Assembly (NCBI GenBank): GCA_032718565.1
Contig: JAVGVS010000040.1
Location: forward strand, 1,428,971-1,492,970
From: Distichodus sexfasciatus
Lineage: Eukaryota > Chordata > Actinopteri > Characiformes > Distichodontidae
DNA length: 64,000 bases
Reading direction: 5' to 3'
A program made the translations under genes and the position numbers. Below, piece by piece: positions 1-11,301 of this stretch (position 1 is the first letter of the stretch; the number at the start of each line of letters is the position of its first letter). Under the pieces are notes generated by a model that ran no database searches, was not told the DNA's origin, and saw nothing but the letters and a program-made list of their open reading frames with translations.

Positions 1-142
1 AGATTTATTAACATAGAGTTGGCAGATGAGGCTCACGTGAAGCCACGCTCAATTATAGAAGCAGCGGAAAGAGGCTCTGGTTCTACAGAATTGCAAATAA
101 ATTAGCCCAACAACTTGAAAAAAGTCAGAGCAGAATGTCGTA

Positions 143-195
143 TAGACATTTACATTTACAGCATTTAGCAAATGCCCTTTTCCAGAGCCACTTTA
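143..195 (-). mobile_element. Retroposon tail fragment
   Basis: Reading the minus strand, this resembles the end shared by many fish LINEs and SINEs (agagc..act then ..gcatttgctaaatgctg, followed by aaatg repeats). Related tails occur at 30888-30962, 31962-32008 and 26930-27006. Confidence 0.4.
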
Positions 196-220
196 CTACT
201 ACCACAGCGAAATCTGACTG

Positions 221-388
221 ATTCGTGAAGGAGCATTGGGCAGCTGACATGGGCATCACCTGGGGAGCAGTGCTTAAGGACAGTACCTTGATCATGAGTA
301 CCTCAGTGGTACTTTTACCGATCCGGGACTTGAACCTACGACCTTCCGATCACAGGGCCAGCTCTCTCGCCAGTTGGGCAGTTGGTTA
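221..388 (-). mobile_element. SINE-A copy, minus orientation, tail missing
   Basis: Contains the head (tRNA-like B box read as a variant of GGTTCGAATCC on the minus strand), the GGTACCTCAGTGG-type middle block and the start of the core. It ends just where a plus-oriented tail of the same family begins, making a head-to-tail inverted composite with 393-519. Confidence 0.75.
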
Positions 389-392
389 TCTA

Positions 393-519
393 TCTGCCCT
401 TGTTAGCTACCTACTGCTCCTTCACAGATGGGTCAAATGCAGAGGTCACATTTGGTTGTAGTGCACTGTGGCAATGCTGTCCACTGTGTTCCACAATGAC
501 AAATAATCACTCACTTTCC
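393..519 (+). mobile_element. SINE-A 3' half
   Basis: Starts in the core (CTGCTCCTTCACAGATGGGT), runs through GTCAAATGCAGAGGTCACA and ends with the family tail ACAATGACAAATAATCACTC. The head is absent. Confidence 0.75.
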
Positions 520-903
520 TATCCACTATGCAACCAACTGCCCAACTTCCTGTTTGACTAATTACAGGGACACTCTCCCAGTAGTAATTTGGGGTTAAGG
601 CTCTTGCTCAGAGACTTAAGTGGTGGTAGTGCTGGAGGTAGGATTTTAACCCACAGTATCTTCTTTCAGAAGCGAGAGTCCTAACAGTAGATCTAGAACA
701 GTATCAATCTACAGGCAGGAGAATTCAAAATCTTCATTTAGCCTGAGGCAGTGTCAGTTTTGTTGAGCGTCCTGCCAAAACACCAATTCAACTCATTGTT
801 CTTACCGGAAGTATGATCAACACTTAGGGGCAGTGGTGGAGTAATGGTTCAAACGTTGTTTCTATCTTTAAAGGGTCACTGATTAAAGGGTCACTGATTG
901 ACC

Positions 904-1360
904 AAGGAGAACTTTGGTCAATTTCAACATTTATCTCTATTGTTTGGTGTCATGGAGTGTTGTCAGTAGAGGAACAAAAACAACAAAAATTGGTGCAGCC
1001 TACACCGACTCATGCTCCTTCTAGTGTTCGCACCCTGGCGAACCACTCTGGGCAGTCTGGACAAGCAACGAGAGTAAACAAAGTATGTGACTGTCTGAAT
1101 AAACACTATTTTTTACTGTTCTTTCACAACTACGTAGTTACATATGCACTGTGATGTCAATGTAACGACAATTTGAGCATGTTAAGAGACTAAAAGCACG
1201 TTTAAAAGCTGCCTTGAGTGGTAAGTGTTTCAGTGTAGGGTGCAAATATAGAAGGAGCATAAGTTGGTGTGGTGACAGCATTTTGTCGTTTTAACTACTG
1301 ATAACACTGTGACACCCACACAATAGAGCTAAATGTTGAAACTGACCTAAGTTCTCCTTT
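904..1360. mobile_element. Non-autonomous DNA transposon with ~65-bp inverted ends
   Basis: The left end (904-966) and right end (about 1299-1360) are inverted copies of each other; both read AAGGAGAACTT(T/A)GGTCA... followed by TTTCAACATTTA and a CTCTATTG block from outside inward. There is no coding sequence inside. Just before the left end a 16-base motif (TAAAGGGTCACTGAT) is repeated twice at 869-899. I could not see a clear target duplication. Confidence 0.7.
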
Positions 1361-1374
1361 AAGATTCAGTTACA

Positions 1375-2150
1375 CCAAAACATGTTGTTTTTGAGGAAAA
1401 ATGGCTTTACCTTCATCCATACCAAAAGTGACATATTAGACATATTGTAAGAAAAAGGTTATACAGTTGGAGTAAACGAAGAATTACCTGACAGTTCCAC
1501 TGCAGAGTCCATGTTCTTTAATGCCATGCTGACCATGTTGAAAGGTTAAAGTTCAATCCAACTTGGTAACTTGAATATCAAAATAATTTTCTAAAAGTTC
1601 ATGGAAGGTGTCATAGCTACTTGTATTTCATGGTGTCACACATCTGCACTTGATCCTCAATATTTTGTTTTGTAGTTTCTCCCATTTAAATACTCTAGCT
1701 TTGCTGTTCTTTCCATAAATGGTTTGAGAGGTCCATCAGCATCGGTAGAACGTTGACTCACTTGCACTGTCTACTTCTCACGGGAGAACTTGAAGTTAGG
1801 ACTCAAGAGTCACATCAAAGTGTGTAGTTTTTGGGGACAAATGGTCATGTCAAAAAACATTTTCTGTTTTGTAGCATATTGAAAAATGCGGAAATAAAAA
1901 GGTTATACCATTGAAAGAGACAACCGAGTCCAAGCTCTTCTCTGCCACATCAAAAGGTTAGAAGTCAATCCAATTTGGAACTTGGGTTTGAAAACTACTT
2001 CTAAAGTTCAAGTGTCAGGACAACAGCTTGTATTTATGATGTCACATGCGTTCCTTCTCTCATTCTTCTCTAGCTGTTGTTCTTTCAGCCAGTGGTTTGA
2101 AGTGTCAATCATTGGTATCGTAGCATCTCCAAATGAAATGGACATTCAGC
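1375..2150 (+). repeat. Diverged tandem duplication, unit about 420 bp
   Basis: Unit 1 (about 1375-1800) and unit 2 (about 1815-2145) share ordered blocks: AAAGGTTATAC, a CTCTTC/TGTTCTTT region, AAAGGTTA(A/G)AAGT(T/C)CAATCCAA, then TTTATGATGTCACA or its variant, and finally a GGTTTGA(A/G)(A/T)G(T/G)TC block. Divergence is considerable, so the duplication is old. No frame is open through either unit. Confidence 0.55.
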
Positions 2151-2163
2151 ATTCAGCTGACTG

Positions 2164-2411
2164 CTGTGGACTGTAATGGTTAGGGAGTTCACCCCGTAAT
2201 CTGAAGGTCACTGGTTCGAATTCCTGACCGGTAAAGGTACCACTGAGGTACTCATGAGCAGAAATTCTTCCATCCCCAAGCACTGCTCTCCAGACGCTGC
2301 CCATATCAGCTGCTCACTGCTCTTTCACAGATGGGTCAAATGCAGAGTGCACATTTCGTTGTGGTGTACCATGTGCTGTGCTGTGTTCACAATGACATAT
2401 AATCACTCACT
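2164..2411 (+). mobile_element. SINE-A, nearly full length
   Basis: Starts with a tRNA-like head (GTAATGGTTAGGG then GGTCACTGGTTCGAATTCC, a B-box match), then GGTAAAGGTACCACTGAGGT, the core (GATGGGTCAAATGCAGAG) and the tail TCACAATGACATATAATCAC. One of the best copies for defining the family. Confidence 0.85.
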
Positions 2412-3307
2412 ATCAGATTTCGTTGTGTGTTTCTCTTCACTCACATTATGACATTTAATAGAGAACAAAGCTTGAGGATGCATTCATGTTTACGTGCTAT
2501 GCTATAACAGCTAATATCGGCAAGTCAATAACTTCCTGTTAGAGCCTGTTTTCCCCTAAACTGAGCCTGAGGTCGTAACGGTCATTTTCATGGTTTGCAT
2601 TACAGAATGATAACTTAAAGCATGTGCTGAATAGTGATGTGCCCACAGTCCGGTAATTAGGTAAAAGCCAGTTTTGGAATTATTTCATCATTGCCAGTAG
2701 TTCAAACGCACATCTGACCTTTGTAAGAATTCTTTCAAATGAACATATCAATCTGAAAAAAATGCATGTTCGTTGAGAGTTACAGTCTTGTTCCGCAACA
2801 CACACTTGCCATTTAACTCTACCTGCACTTACTATTTTAGTTTCACACATCTAGTGTAATGAGGGGTCCAGAAGCCAATTTGTGGGAAGCGTGAAACTCC
2901 AGGGCATGTTTTTTGATTAATTCAGAATGTACCAGCCTCATATGGTGATGGTTAGTGCCTTTCCAAAAAACTGGTGGTACAGTTATATAACAGATTGACT
3001 TTATTGGCTACTGGCCATGATTACACTGCAATAATGGGATGAAAAATAATATCAGCACATTGCTCAGAGCTGGAGCCTCCTAGCACGGCAATAAGAATCA
3101 AGATGAGGTGGGTAAGGAATGTGGATTGCTCATGAAATTCTCTCCAAAATAACATGATAATATAAGATAATATCTTTAAATTTGTTTAACACATAGAAAC
3201 CTGAATTTCAACCAAATATCAGTAAGTACCTTAAAAAAAGCACCTGGAAAAGTCTTCATGTCTCAGTGGAAATCCAGTGCACATTGATTGCATGTTGAAA
3301 CACTGTC

Positions 3308-3588
3308 AGTCCTCCAGGATTTACTTCGGTCTTTTTACGAGATTATTTAGGCCTAAAATGCCTGATTTTTATGACAGCTTTTCTAAGAAATTATCACACA
3401 TGTTTCCTCGTCCTCCGTAAAAAGTGAGTTACTAGCTGACGTGTGTGGGTCAACGTTTAGCAGGAAAGCGACAGCGATTGAGTCAAAACTTGCAGAAAAG
3501 TTGAGGTGGTTGGTCAAAATTGCACAGTAGTAAAGAATTCGCAGGGATTTGGGTGAATTTGTGTCATCACAAAATCCTGGAGGGTCTC
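3308..3588 (+). mobile_element. MITE with CTCCAGGATTTT inverted ends
   Basis: The left end reads AGTCCTCCAGGATTT; the right end reads AAAATCCTGGAGGGTCT, its inverted copy. Inner blocks (GGCCTAAAATGCCTGATTTT, TCACACATGTTTCCT, GGTCAAAATTGCA) recur at 7920-8262, 44795-44955 and 56166-56540. A non-autonomous DNA transposon, possibly of hAT type; superfamily not proven. Confidence 0.75.
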
Positions 3589-3910
3589 AATATGATATTG
3601 GAATAGTATAGATACTTGATTAAATTGTTGTTGCAGGAAAGTTATGCATAGATATGTATAATCAGTGATTATACACAATAAAAAGCTTTGTAATGTGTTT
3701 TATGGAGATGCTGTGTCACTCGGCAGATTTTCCAGTGTTGATTTTCTCAGAAGAGTTACAAAATCAGCAAATAAATAAATAAATAAATATGGAATGAAAG
3801 AAAAACAACAATTTAGCAGTTTCTCACAGACATCCTGTTTATAGTAAGTAAATTGATTTCATTCAGGAGCATAATGATGAAGAGGAATCACCAAATCCTT
3901 TTATACAGTG

Positions 3911-3972
3911 AATCAACAAACTGATCTCTATATCAACAAAGTGATTATTATATCAACAAAGTGATTACTATA
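3911..3972 (+). repeat. Short tandem repeat, about 24-bp unit
   Basis: Three imperfect units of ATCAACAAAGTGATTA(T/C)TAT in a row. Confidence 0.7.
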
Positions 3973-4564
3973 TCGCTCAGCATACCTCAAATATGTAGAT
4001 ACAAAACCTTATGAAATGACATTTACCACAAATAGCGTCACTTCATAGTAATCATTCATGATTGACACAATAATAGACCAATTTTTTGGTCAATCAATAA
4101 GTAAGTCAATGATAATAATCTGTGGGGTTTTTTTTTAAATAGTAAGTTACAAAGGATGTTTAAAAGTCACGAACGCTACTGATTGGTTGTGTCTTGCTCC
4201 ATACAATTATTAACCGCAGCTAAAGGGCTTTTACTTTTATTAGAATTAATAAAAGATCCCGAGCCCACTCATAATAAACATAACCCCAGACTAATGCTCC
4301 AGAACTGGGCATTTAAGTTTTTTTTTTTTTTTTTTACCTCCAAGGCACTAAAAGAGTAAAAACTTACTCAGGTTAAAGTGCTTTTATTTGGCATTTTTTA
4401 AAGATTGTGCACTCATCCCTAGTCATCATAAATTTACCTCCGAATTGACCTTCGTTTTCATGGCTTTTGCATGGTTTTGTAGGTACACTTTTAGGGTGTG
4501 GTAATCACTTTGTTGCCGCGTTAATTTGCTACTGAACATTGAACGTTGCTGTGCATAGCACAGA

Positions 4565-4852
4565 TTGCTTTTTCTAACTAACTGTATCTGCATAAATTGT
4601 GAAAGTATTGCACTCTAGTTCTCCACTGCTGTTACAATATCTGCCATAGATCAGACTTGAATGTTAGCTCGGACTCTCTTTCTACTTCTAGTTTAAAGTG
4701 TATATTTTATATTCTATTTATATATTGCGTACTCTGTGTGCCTTAATTTATTTGTTCTATGCACTGTTAAAACTGGAGCCACGTCATCTCGTCTCTCTGT
4801 ATTCTTGTACAGTATATAGCAGAGATGACAAAGTTTACTTTGACTTTGACTA
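4565..4852 (+). repeat. Dispersed repeat, possible LINE 3' region
   Basis: Shares ordered blocks with 62880-63275: TAACTAACTG(T/C)ATCTGCA, CTCCACTGCTGTTA, TTTCTACTTCTAGTTTAAAG and TATTCTATTTATATATTG. It ends with AGATGACAAAGTTTACTTTG, also seen at 20476-20541. That ending is typical of fish LINE or SINE tails. Confidence 0.6.
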
Positions 4853-5734
4853 ATCTGAGTTCAACAGTGAAACTATTTTGAAGACTGGTCAACATTTACA
4901 AAAGTTATAGACAAAAGGTCTTCTTTTTGACTCTGATGTATGTTACCTTACATTTGTATATTCCACAATTTTCTTGAAATTACACCCAAACGCCACATGC
5001 TACATGTAGCATTGTCCACTCAGTACTACACTGCATTTTTTATTTAATCAGGGAGAAGAGAGTTACTGTGATTTGTAATTTCATATGCTACTGAAGTCAA
5101 ACCTTGTTATAATGAGGTTCCCTCTGCTTGTTCCCTTATCTTTTGGACAGTTTCCACTCAACCAGGCTTCTCTCTACACATCTAGGGAAATAGCAGACCT
5201 GTCAGCATGGTTTGAATAATGAACTTTAGAAAACCTGAAGACAAATATTCTTTCATTTAGGCATCCCCTGCAAGGTTGACTTTGCAGGAATCATTATTAA
5301 ACTCCACTCATTAGGTAATAGATCACAATGAGTATTCAGGTAATATTTGCTGGTACAAAACCCTGATAAACTTACTTTCGTCCTCTGTGGAGACCCGCAC
5401 GCATGAAGACATTAGAAGTCATTCGATTCGGTCGGTAAAGCAGAGGGAAAACAGCTCATCCGAAGCCAAATATTCCCGAGGCTTGTGACAAGATGGATGG
5501 ATATTTGCTTATCTCTGGGTGGAGAGAGAAGCCATGAATCTTAACACTCATAGCTTCATTTTACATGGGGTTCGCCCCACAAACCCCCCCTCACACCCGA
5601 CACACACACTATCTTAAGCTAGCTGCACCTCCAATCTTCAAGCATACTCAGATTAACCAGATGAGAATGAAATATACAACCGGGACGTAAAATGTACTCC
5701 ATATCAGACCAACAAATGTTTGGCTTTTTTTGAG

Positions 5735-5845
5735 TGCCTACTGCCAACACTTTTTCCTGACTGTTAGTAAGAAATTGTGCAAAAAATGTAGTTCTCTTCA
5801 GAAAGGCCAAAAGCTCATTTATAGAACAAAATGAGACCAAATCGG

Positions 5846-5847
<2 letters not shown>
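5735..5847 (+). repeat. Dispersed repeat fragment (copy at 18690-18785)
   Basis: TGTAGTTCTCTTC(C)AGAAAGGCCAAAAGC and AAAATGAG(A/T)CCAAATCGGC occur here and at 18.7 kb in the same order and orientation. Family unknown. Confidence 0.55.

Positions 5848-5897
<50 letters not shown>
5848..5897. repeat. (TA)n microsatellite
   Basis: About 24 uninterrupted TA units. Confidence 0.95.
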
Positions 5898-5899
<2 letters not shown>

Positions 5900-6547
5900 C
5901 TTTAGTACCTGGTCGATTAAATTAAACATCGCTATGGATTTCTTTTAAAAATAATGCCACCCATCATTTTGAGGGCAGATTGTTGAATTATTAGATTAGA
6001 AAAGATTATTTTCCCTACTGTTGTTTGTCAGCAGTAATAAAATAGGCATCTGTGATATGATGGATGTGGCCTTTTAAGTGAAGGCATTGTTTTGGTGTTT
6101 GGGGATAAACGGTACAAACAGAGGAGAAAGGATGACTTTACATAACAACAGCAAGTCTGTTAGATATTCTGTGTAGATTTCAAGTTGGAAACTATTTTTT
6201 CTTGTATTTTTGTGTTAGCTGCACAGCCTTCTTTTGTCCCATTTTGTGACCGAAAAACCAATATTGCCGGCTTTGTTCAGATGGCTTTCTTCAGCCAAGC
6301 TTTTATATTGATATGAATAAAAAATCAGAACCAAACTCATGTTGCTTCTGTGATGTGAATACAGCATTTTACCCACTAAATAACACCTGGTCAGTGGCGC
6401 TGGGTTCAAAAACTAGATAGTGATGAGTAATTTAGGGGCTAATTATCCCTGTCCAAAGATCTGTAATTGGACATTAAAATATTAATTAGAGCTGGCAATG
6501 TTTTCATGGCATTTCACTTGCACAGAATTTGATTACAAGGCAGACCT

Positions 6548-7740
6548 GGGGTGCGTTCCCCAAAAGCAAAGTTGCTAACGTATTGCTAACTAAGTTAGCA
6601 AAACTATGTTAGTTGCTAATGTACACTATATCAATTGCTAACGTAGCCTATGTCAGTTGCTAATGTACAATATGTTAGTTGCTAATGTATACTATATTAG
6701 TTGCTAATGTACACTGTGTTGGTTAACTGTGTACACTAATGTTTCTAATCTTTTTTTATATGAGTTGCTATTGTACACCGTGTTAGTTGCTAATGTGTAC
6801 ACTGTGTTAGTTGCTAATGTACACTATGTGAGTTGCTAATGTACACTGTGTTAGTTTCTAATATGCACCAATAGTTTCCTAATGCTGCACTGTGTTGGTT
6901 TCTAATGTACTATGTGAGTTGCTAATGTACACTATGTTAGTTTCTAATGTACACCGTGTTAGTTGCTAATGTACACCATGTTAGTTTCTAATGTACACCG
7001 TGTTAATTGCTAATATACACTGTGTTAGTTTCTAGTGTACACTATGTTAGTTGCTAATGTACACTATGTGAGTTGCTAATGTACACTGTGTTAGTTTCTA
7101 GTGTACACTATGTTAGTTTCTAATGTACACTATGTGGTGCTAATGTATGTACACTATGTGAGTTGCTAATGTACACTGTGTTAGTTTCTAATGTACACTG
7201 TTAGTTTCTAATGTACACCGTGTTAGTTGCTAATGTACACTGTGAGTTGCTAATGTACACTGTGTTAGTTTCTAATGTACACTATGTTAGTTGCTAATGT
7301 ACACTATGTTAGTTGCTTCATGTACACTGTGTTAGTTTCTAATGTACACTATAACAGAGTTGCTAATGTACACTATGTGAGGTTAACTAATGTACTGTGT
7401 TATTTGCTAATGTACACTATGTGAGTTGCTAATGTACACTGTTAGTTGCTAATGTACACTATGTTAGTTGCTAATGTACACTGTGTGTTAGTTTCTAATG
7501 TACACTATGTTAGTTTCTAATGTACACTATGTTAGTTGCTAATGTACACTGTGTTAGTTTCTAATGTACACTGTGTTAGTTTCTAATGTACACTATGTTA
7601 GTTGCTAATGTACACTATGTGAGTTGCTATTGTACACCGTGTTAGTTGCTACTGTACACTGTGTTAGTTGCTAATGTACACTATATTTGTTACTAATGTA
7701 CACTACATTAGTTGCTAATGTACACTATGTTAGTTGCTAA
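6548..7740 (+). repeat. 22-bp satellite array inside a MITE left half
   Basis: Begins with the MITE end GGGGTGCGTTCCCCAAAAGC and the MITE inner sequence TTGCTAAC...GTTAGCAA. It then runs as roughly 50 units of about 22 bp (GTTAGTTGCTAATGTACACT + GT/AT). Main variants are GCTAAT against TCTAAT and TGTG against TATG. The right MITE end is missing; the array stops at a T-run at 7741. Confidence 0.9.
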
Positions 7741-7919
7741 TTTTTTTTGTTTCAGTGACACATTTATTTGCTTCATCCAGTTAAAATGTATTGTAAACCT
7801 TCCCTTTATCATGATTAATTGCTATGAGTAACTCTATATCTATACTACTTTTTAATTTTACGTCTGCATGATTGGAAAATATGAAGTACATAATAAGGGC
7901 GAGTACACCTGAATTAAAT

Positions 7920-8262
7920 AGTCCCTCTAGGATTTTGCGGGTCTTGTTTGAGATTGCTTCGGCCTAAAATGCCTGATTTTGCGGCAGACATTTCGTTGCA
8001 ATAAAGTTGCGAAAAAAAGTTTTCCTCCTTTATTATCATTCTTTAACTATTAATTAAACATGAAAGGAACAAAACCACTATCATTTTTGTTAACCATTAA
8101 CCATTTAGTTATTTATGAAGGTAAATGTGAGCGGTTTTTATCACACATTTCCTGCGTCTTCTAACCGCAACAAGGAAGTGAATTTGCGGACATGTGGCTC
8201 AAAGTTATGCGGAAAATTAAAATAATTCGTCAAAATTGCAAGGTCGTGTGTGAATTATTGAA
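7920..8262 (+). mobile_element. MITE of the CTCCAGGATTTT family, right end lost
   Basis: Starts GTCCCTCTAGGATTTTGCGG and keeps the GGCCTAAAATGCCTGATTTT block, the CACACATTTCCTGCGTCTTC block and GTCAAAATTGCA. The right inverted end is not visible. Confidence 0.7.
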
Positions 8263-10999
8263 GTCTTAATTGACTGATCAAAACACAATCTGACACTCTA
8301 ATGGTCCAAACTAAATAAAAGTTTTTCTCTCCTGCTTTTAGTGTGGCATCTGTACCCTTTCTTTTAGCGTTTCTTATGCAGATTTGACAGTAGCATGAAG
8401 CTTATTATGACCATTTTTCTGCTTTTAAAATAAAAATTTGCAGATGGTCTTTTGTTGTTTATTAATTTGTGGAGTTGTAAAAAACAAAAGTCTCAGATGA
8501 TGGCTAAATACTTTTTTTCTATCAGAGGCTTGCATAACGTTTAATGCTGAACAACGCTATCTTCCACTTTAATAGGATTTTTGCATGAGATTATATTTTT
8601 AAAGGTGTCCTGGTTTGACCTGTCAGGGGAAAAAATATGGCTCATCATAAAAAAATATGAGGCTTGTACTATGACACACTCACATTGAGTTTGGAATGCC
8701 TGGAGCAGTTAGGAAGAAAGAAGACATGCTGTCAGTGCCATGATGTTTCAGCAAACTCAATAAGTGCAACATGGCTGACACTCATTCTTTTGAGAGCGAG
8801 TTCCTTTCACCAAGGAAACTGGGGCTCCAGATCTTTTTTGAAAGCACAAATTTCATACTGAAGATTCAGCTTTCTTGACTTCACACAGCCAACAAAAAAT
8901 CCTCGTCTCAGGCAAGGCGCATGAAACACGTCAGTCAGGATATGCAGAAACACAATTTATACATTTGAGTCAAACCCTTAACCGATGTCAGGATACGGCA
9001 CTGGGAAGTTGGAAGTGCAATTTTCATTTTTATTCCTTTCATTCTACGTCTTCCACCCCGACTTCTTAGCTCACAAATGGGTTACTGAAATGATATTTTT
9101 TCTCGTTTGCAAATGTAGAAGTTACTCATTCAAACTTTGTCTAAAAGATTAAAGAGGTTGGAGATGGAGTGACATGAGTAGTCATAACTTTTCTTACATA
9201 TTAATGCACAAGAAATCCAAAGAAATTGCTCGTAAAATCAGTTTGATGGTAACTAATCCCTATATATTTGTATGAAATTTGATTAAGGTCTCCACAAAGT
9301 GAATTACATGTTCATCTAAAATTTATTAAAAATGAACAGTAAACACAGACTTCATTTAACTCGCCTTGATTAGTTCATTTAGTTCTTCATTATCACCGTT
9401 TACACTCTGTACATGAATATTGGCAAATAATAAAGCACGGCGGAGGAAATAACGCTGTCATCAGGGGCTTGGTCGTATGTCTATCTCCTTTCCTTTATTT
9501 CACAGTAGTTGTCTGAAAGCAGGTAACATAGCAATAAGAAATAAAAATAACACTTGTTTTTAAATTTGTGCTCTTGGTTGTCTCTTGATGTATGTCAGCA
9601 ACAACTGCTTCCACTCACACTGTCCAAAATTTTCTAATTTTTTTTATGAGATATAGGAGTGCTACAATATGCAATATAAAAACATATAGGTTACTCGCTA
9701 GATTGCCTATAAATCGGACAGCTCTCAGAATCTACTGAAATGCTCTTTTCTTTTTTAAAAAAAGGACAAGAAATGAAGACTTTCAAAAACATCAACACTG
9801 AAAGAAAAACAAAAAAATACAGTTATACATATATTCCAGAAGTTTAAGGCGGTTGAAATAAGAAATTGAATGTCCCGGTCGCTTCCTGTAACACTGTTCA
9901 GTTGATGTACAAATTCAGTCGTGACCGGTCCGGCAGGAGTAAAACGTGTCTGTCTTTCTGTTTCTCTCTTCTCACAAGGCTGATTTTCCTGGTCAGTACT
10001 GAAGCTATGTCTCCTCTTCCGTTTACTGTTTGTTTTTTTACACGTACAAAAGTGTTTGAGTCTGCCAAACAGTAGAAAACAACTAGAATTATAGCCACGT
10101 GTCTCTAAATGTCTTTTGTTTCCTGGTTAGTTTAGTGCTGACCAGTAATCGAAAGGAATGAATAACAAAACGTGCAGCGGAAAAAAGAGCCGCGCCATAC
10201 TGTTGTGTAATGTGAGTGTGTGTGTCTTTTTGTGTGTGTTTAATACATTCATCCACAGGGTTTGGAGAATAGAAGAAAGATCTGCAAGACGTGTGATGAG
10301 CTGCCACCCCGAGCACTTTGGTTGTCCATCAGATCCTGTAAGTCCTTTCTATTCTAACCGTTTTAAGATCGAAGCCAAAGTAAGTATCTGAGGGCAAAAC
10401 ACAAATGTAAGGTGAGCATATGATAGAGTTTTGCAGAAAATGGAATGGTTTTGAGATGGAAGTGTTTGTCTGATTACAGATCTCTCTCTGATGTCCCTTT
10501 GTCATTCTCTTGATTAACTACCAAACATGCAAAAATTTCATATACACCATCTCACTCCATTTCATTATATGTTAAGACCTACAAGTTACACAAATGTACC
10601 AGCCTTTAATAACATTGTGCATTTTGTTGGATGAAATGTATATAAAAAAATGTAAGAAAAAAGCAAAAATAAATGACAAATGGCATCCTGAAGGGAACTG
10701 TATCATTCCAGAAAACAGTGTGACGTTAATTAATTGGGCGCTCAAACATTCATTAAGTACAAATAATATCACAGGAACTGACTCCAAAATCCATGGATCC
10801 TAAACCTGAATCATACATATATAACTCTCCTCTTTTAGCCAGCAAACCTTGCAAATATAGAAACACTATCTGTACATTAGTCCCATTGTATTTACAACTC
10901 AAATATATAGCGAGAATTGTTCAATAATCAGTGTACAGTGAGAAGAAATGCAAAGTTTTCAGAAGATGCCTGTCATTTTATAATTCTTTTTTTTCTGTT
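8263..10999. other. Non-coding DNA 3' of elfn1
   Basis: AT-rich, without recognisable repeats or coding sequence. Short open frames on both strands around 9.9-10.8 kb overlap each other and show no domain. Part of this may be elfn1 3' UTR if a distal poly(A) site is used. Confidence 0.5.
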
Positions 11000-11005
11000 T
11001 TTATT
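11000..11005 (-). terminator. Possible polyadenylation signal for elfn1
   Basis: TTTATT on the plus strand gives AATAAA on the minus strand, about 300 bases past the elfn1 stop codon. Other AATAAA hexamers lie further downstream (near 9030, 9320 and 9490), so the true 3' end is uncertain. Confidence 0.25.
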
Positions 11006-11301
11006 AATGTTTTTTTTTCCTCACCATACACGGTAGCAAATCCGTTGTCACAGGACCTGGCCATGCGGAAACCAAATATCTATAATCCACTTATAAACAT
11101 ATGTCGAAGTTTTACTATGTGTTCTCTTCTTGTGGTTAATGTCCTTTAATTTTGGTAAACTCACAAAACTAAGTATTCCCCATATCCCCCCAAGTCACCA
11201 CTGTCCTTTAAAATGTCGATTCACTAGTTTGCGTCACTCTCACAAAGTTCTCGCAGTTCAACAACAGAAAAAGAAAGACTTGGACAAAACACTTGGGTGG
11301 A

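Noticed and set aside
6600..7740. CRISPR-like or promoter array reading of the 22-bp repeats
   Set aside because: No spacers; the unit derives from a MITE core, so satellite is the better call.
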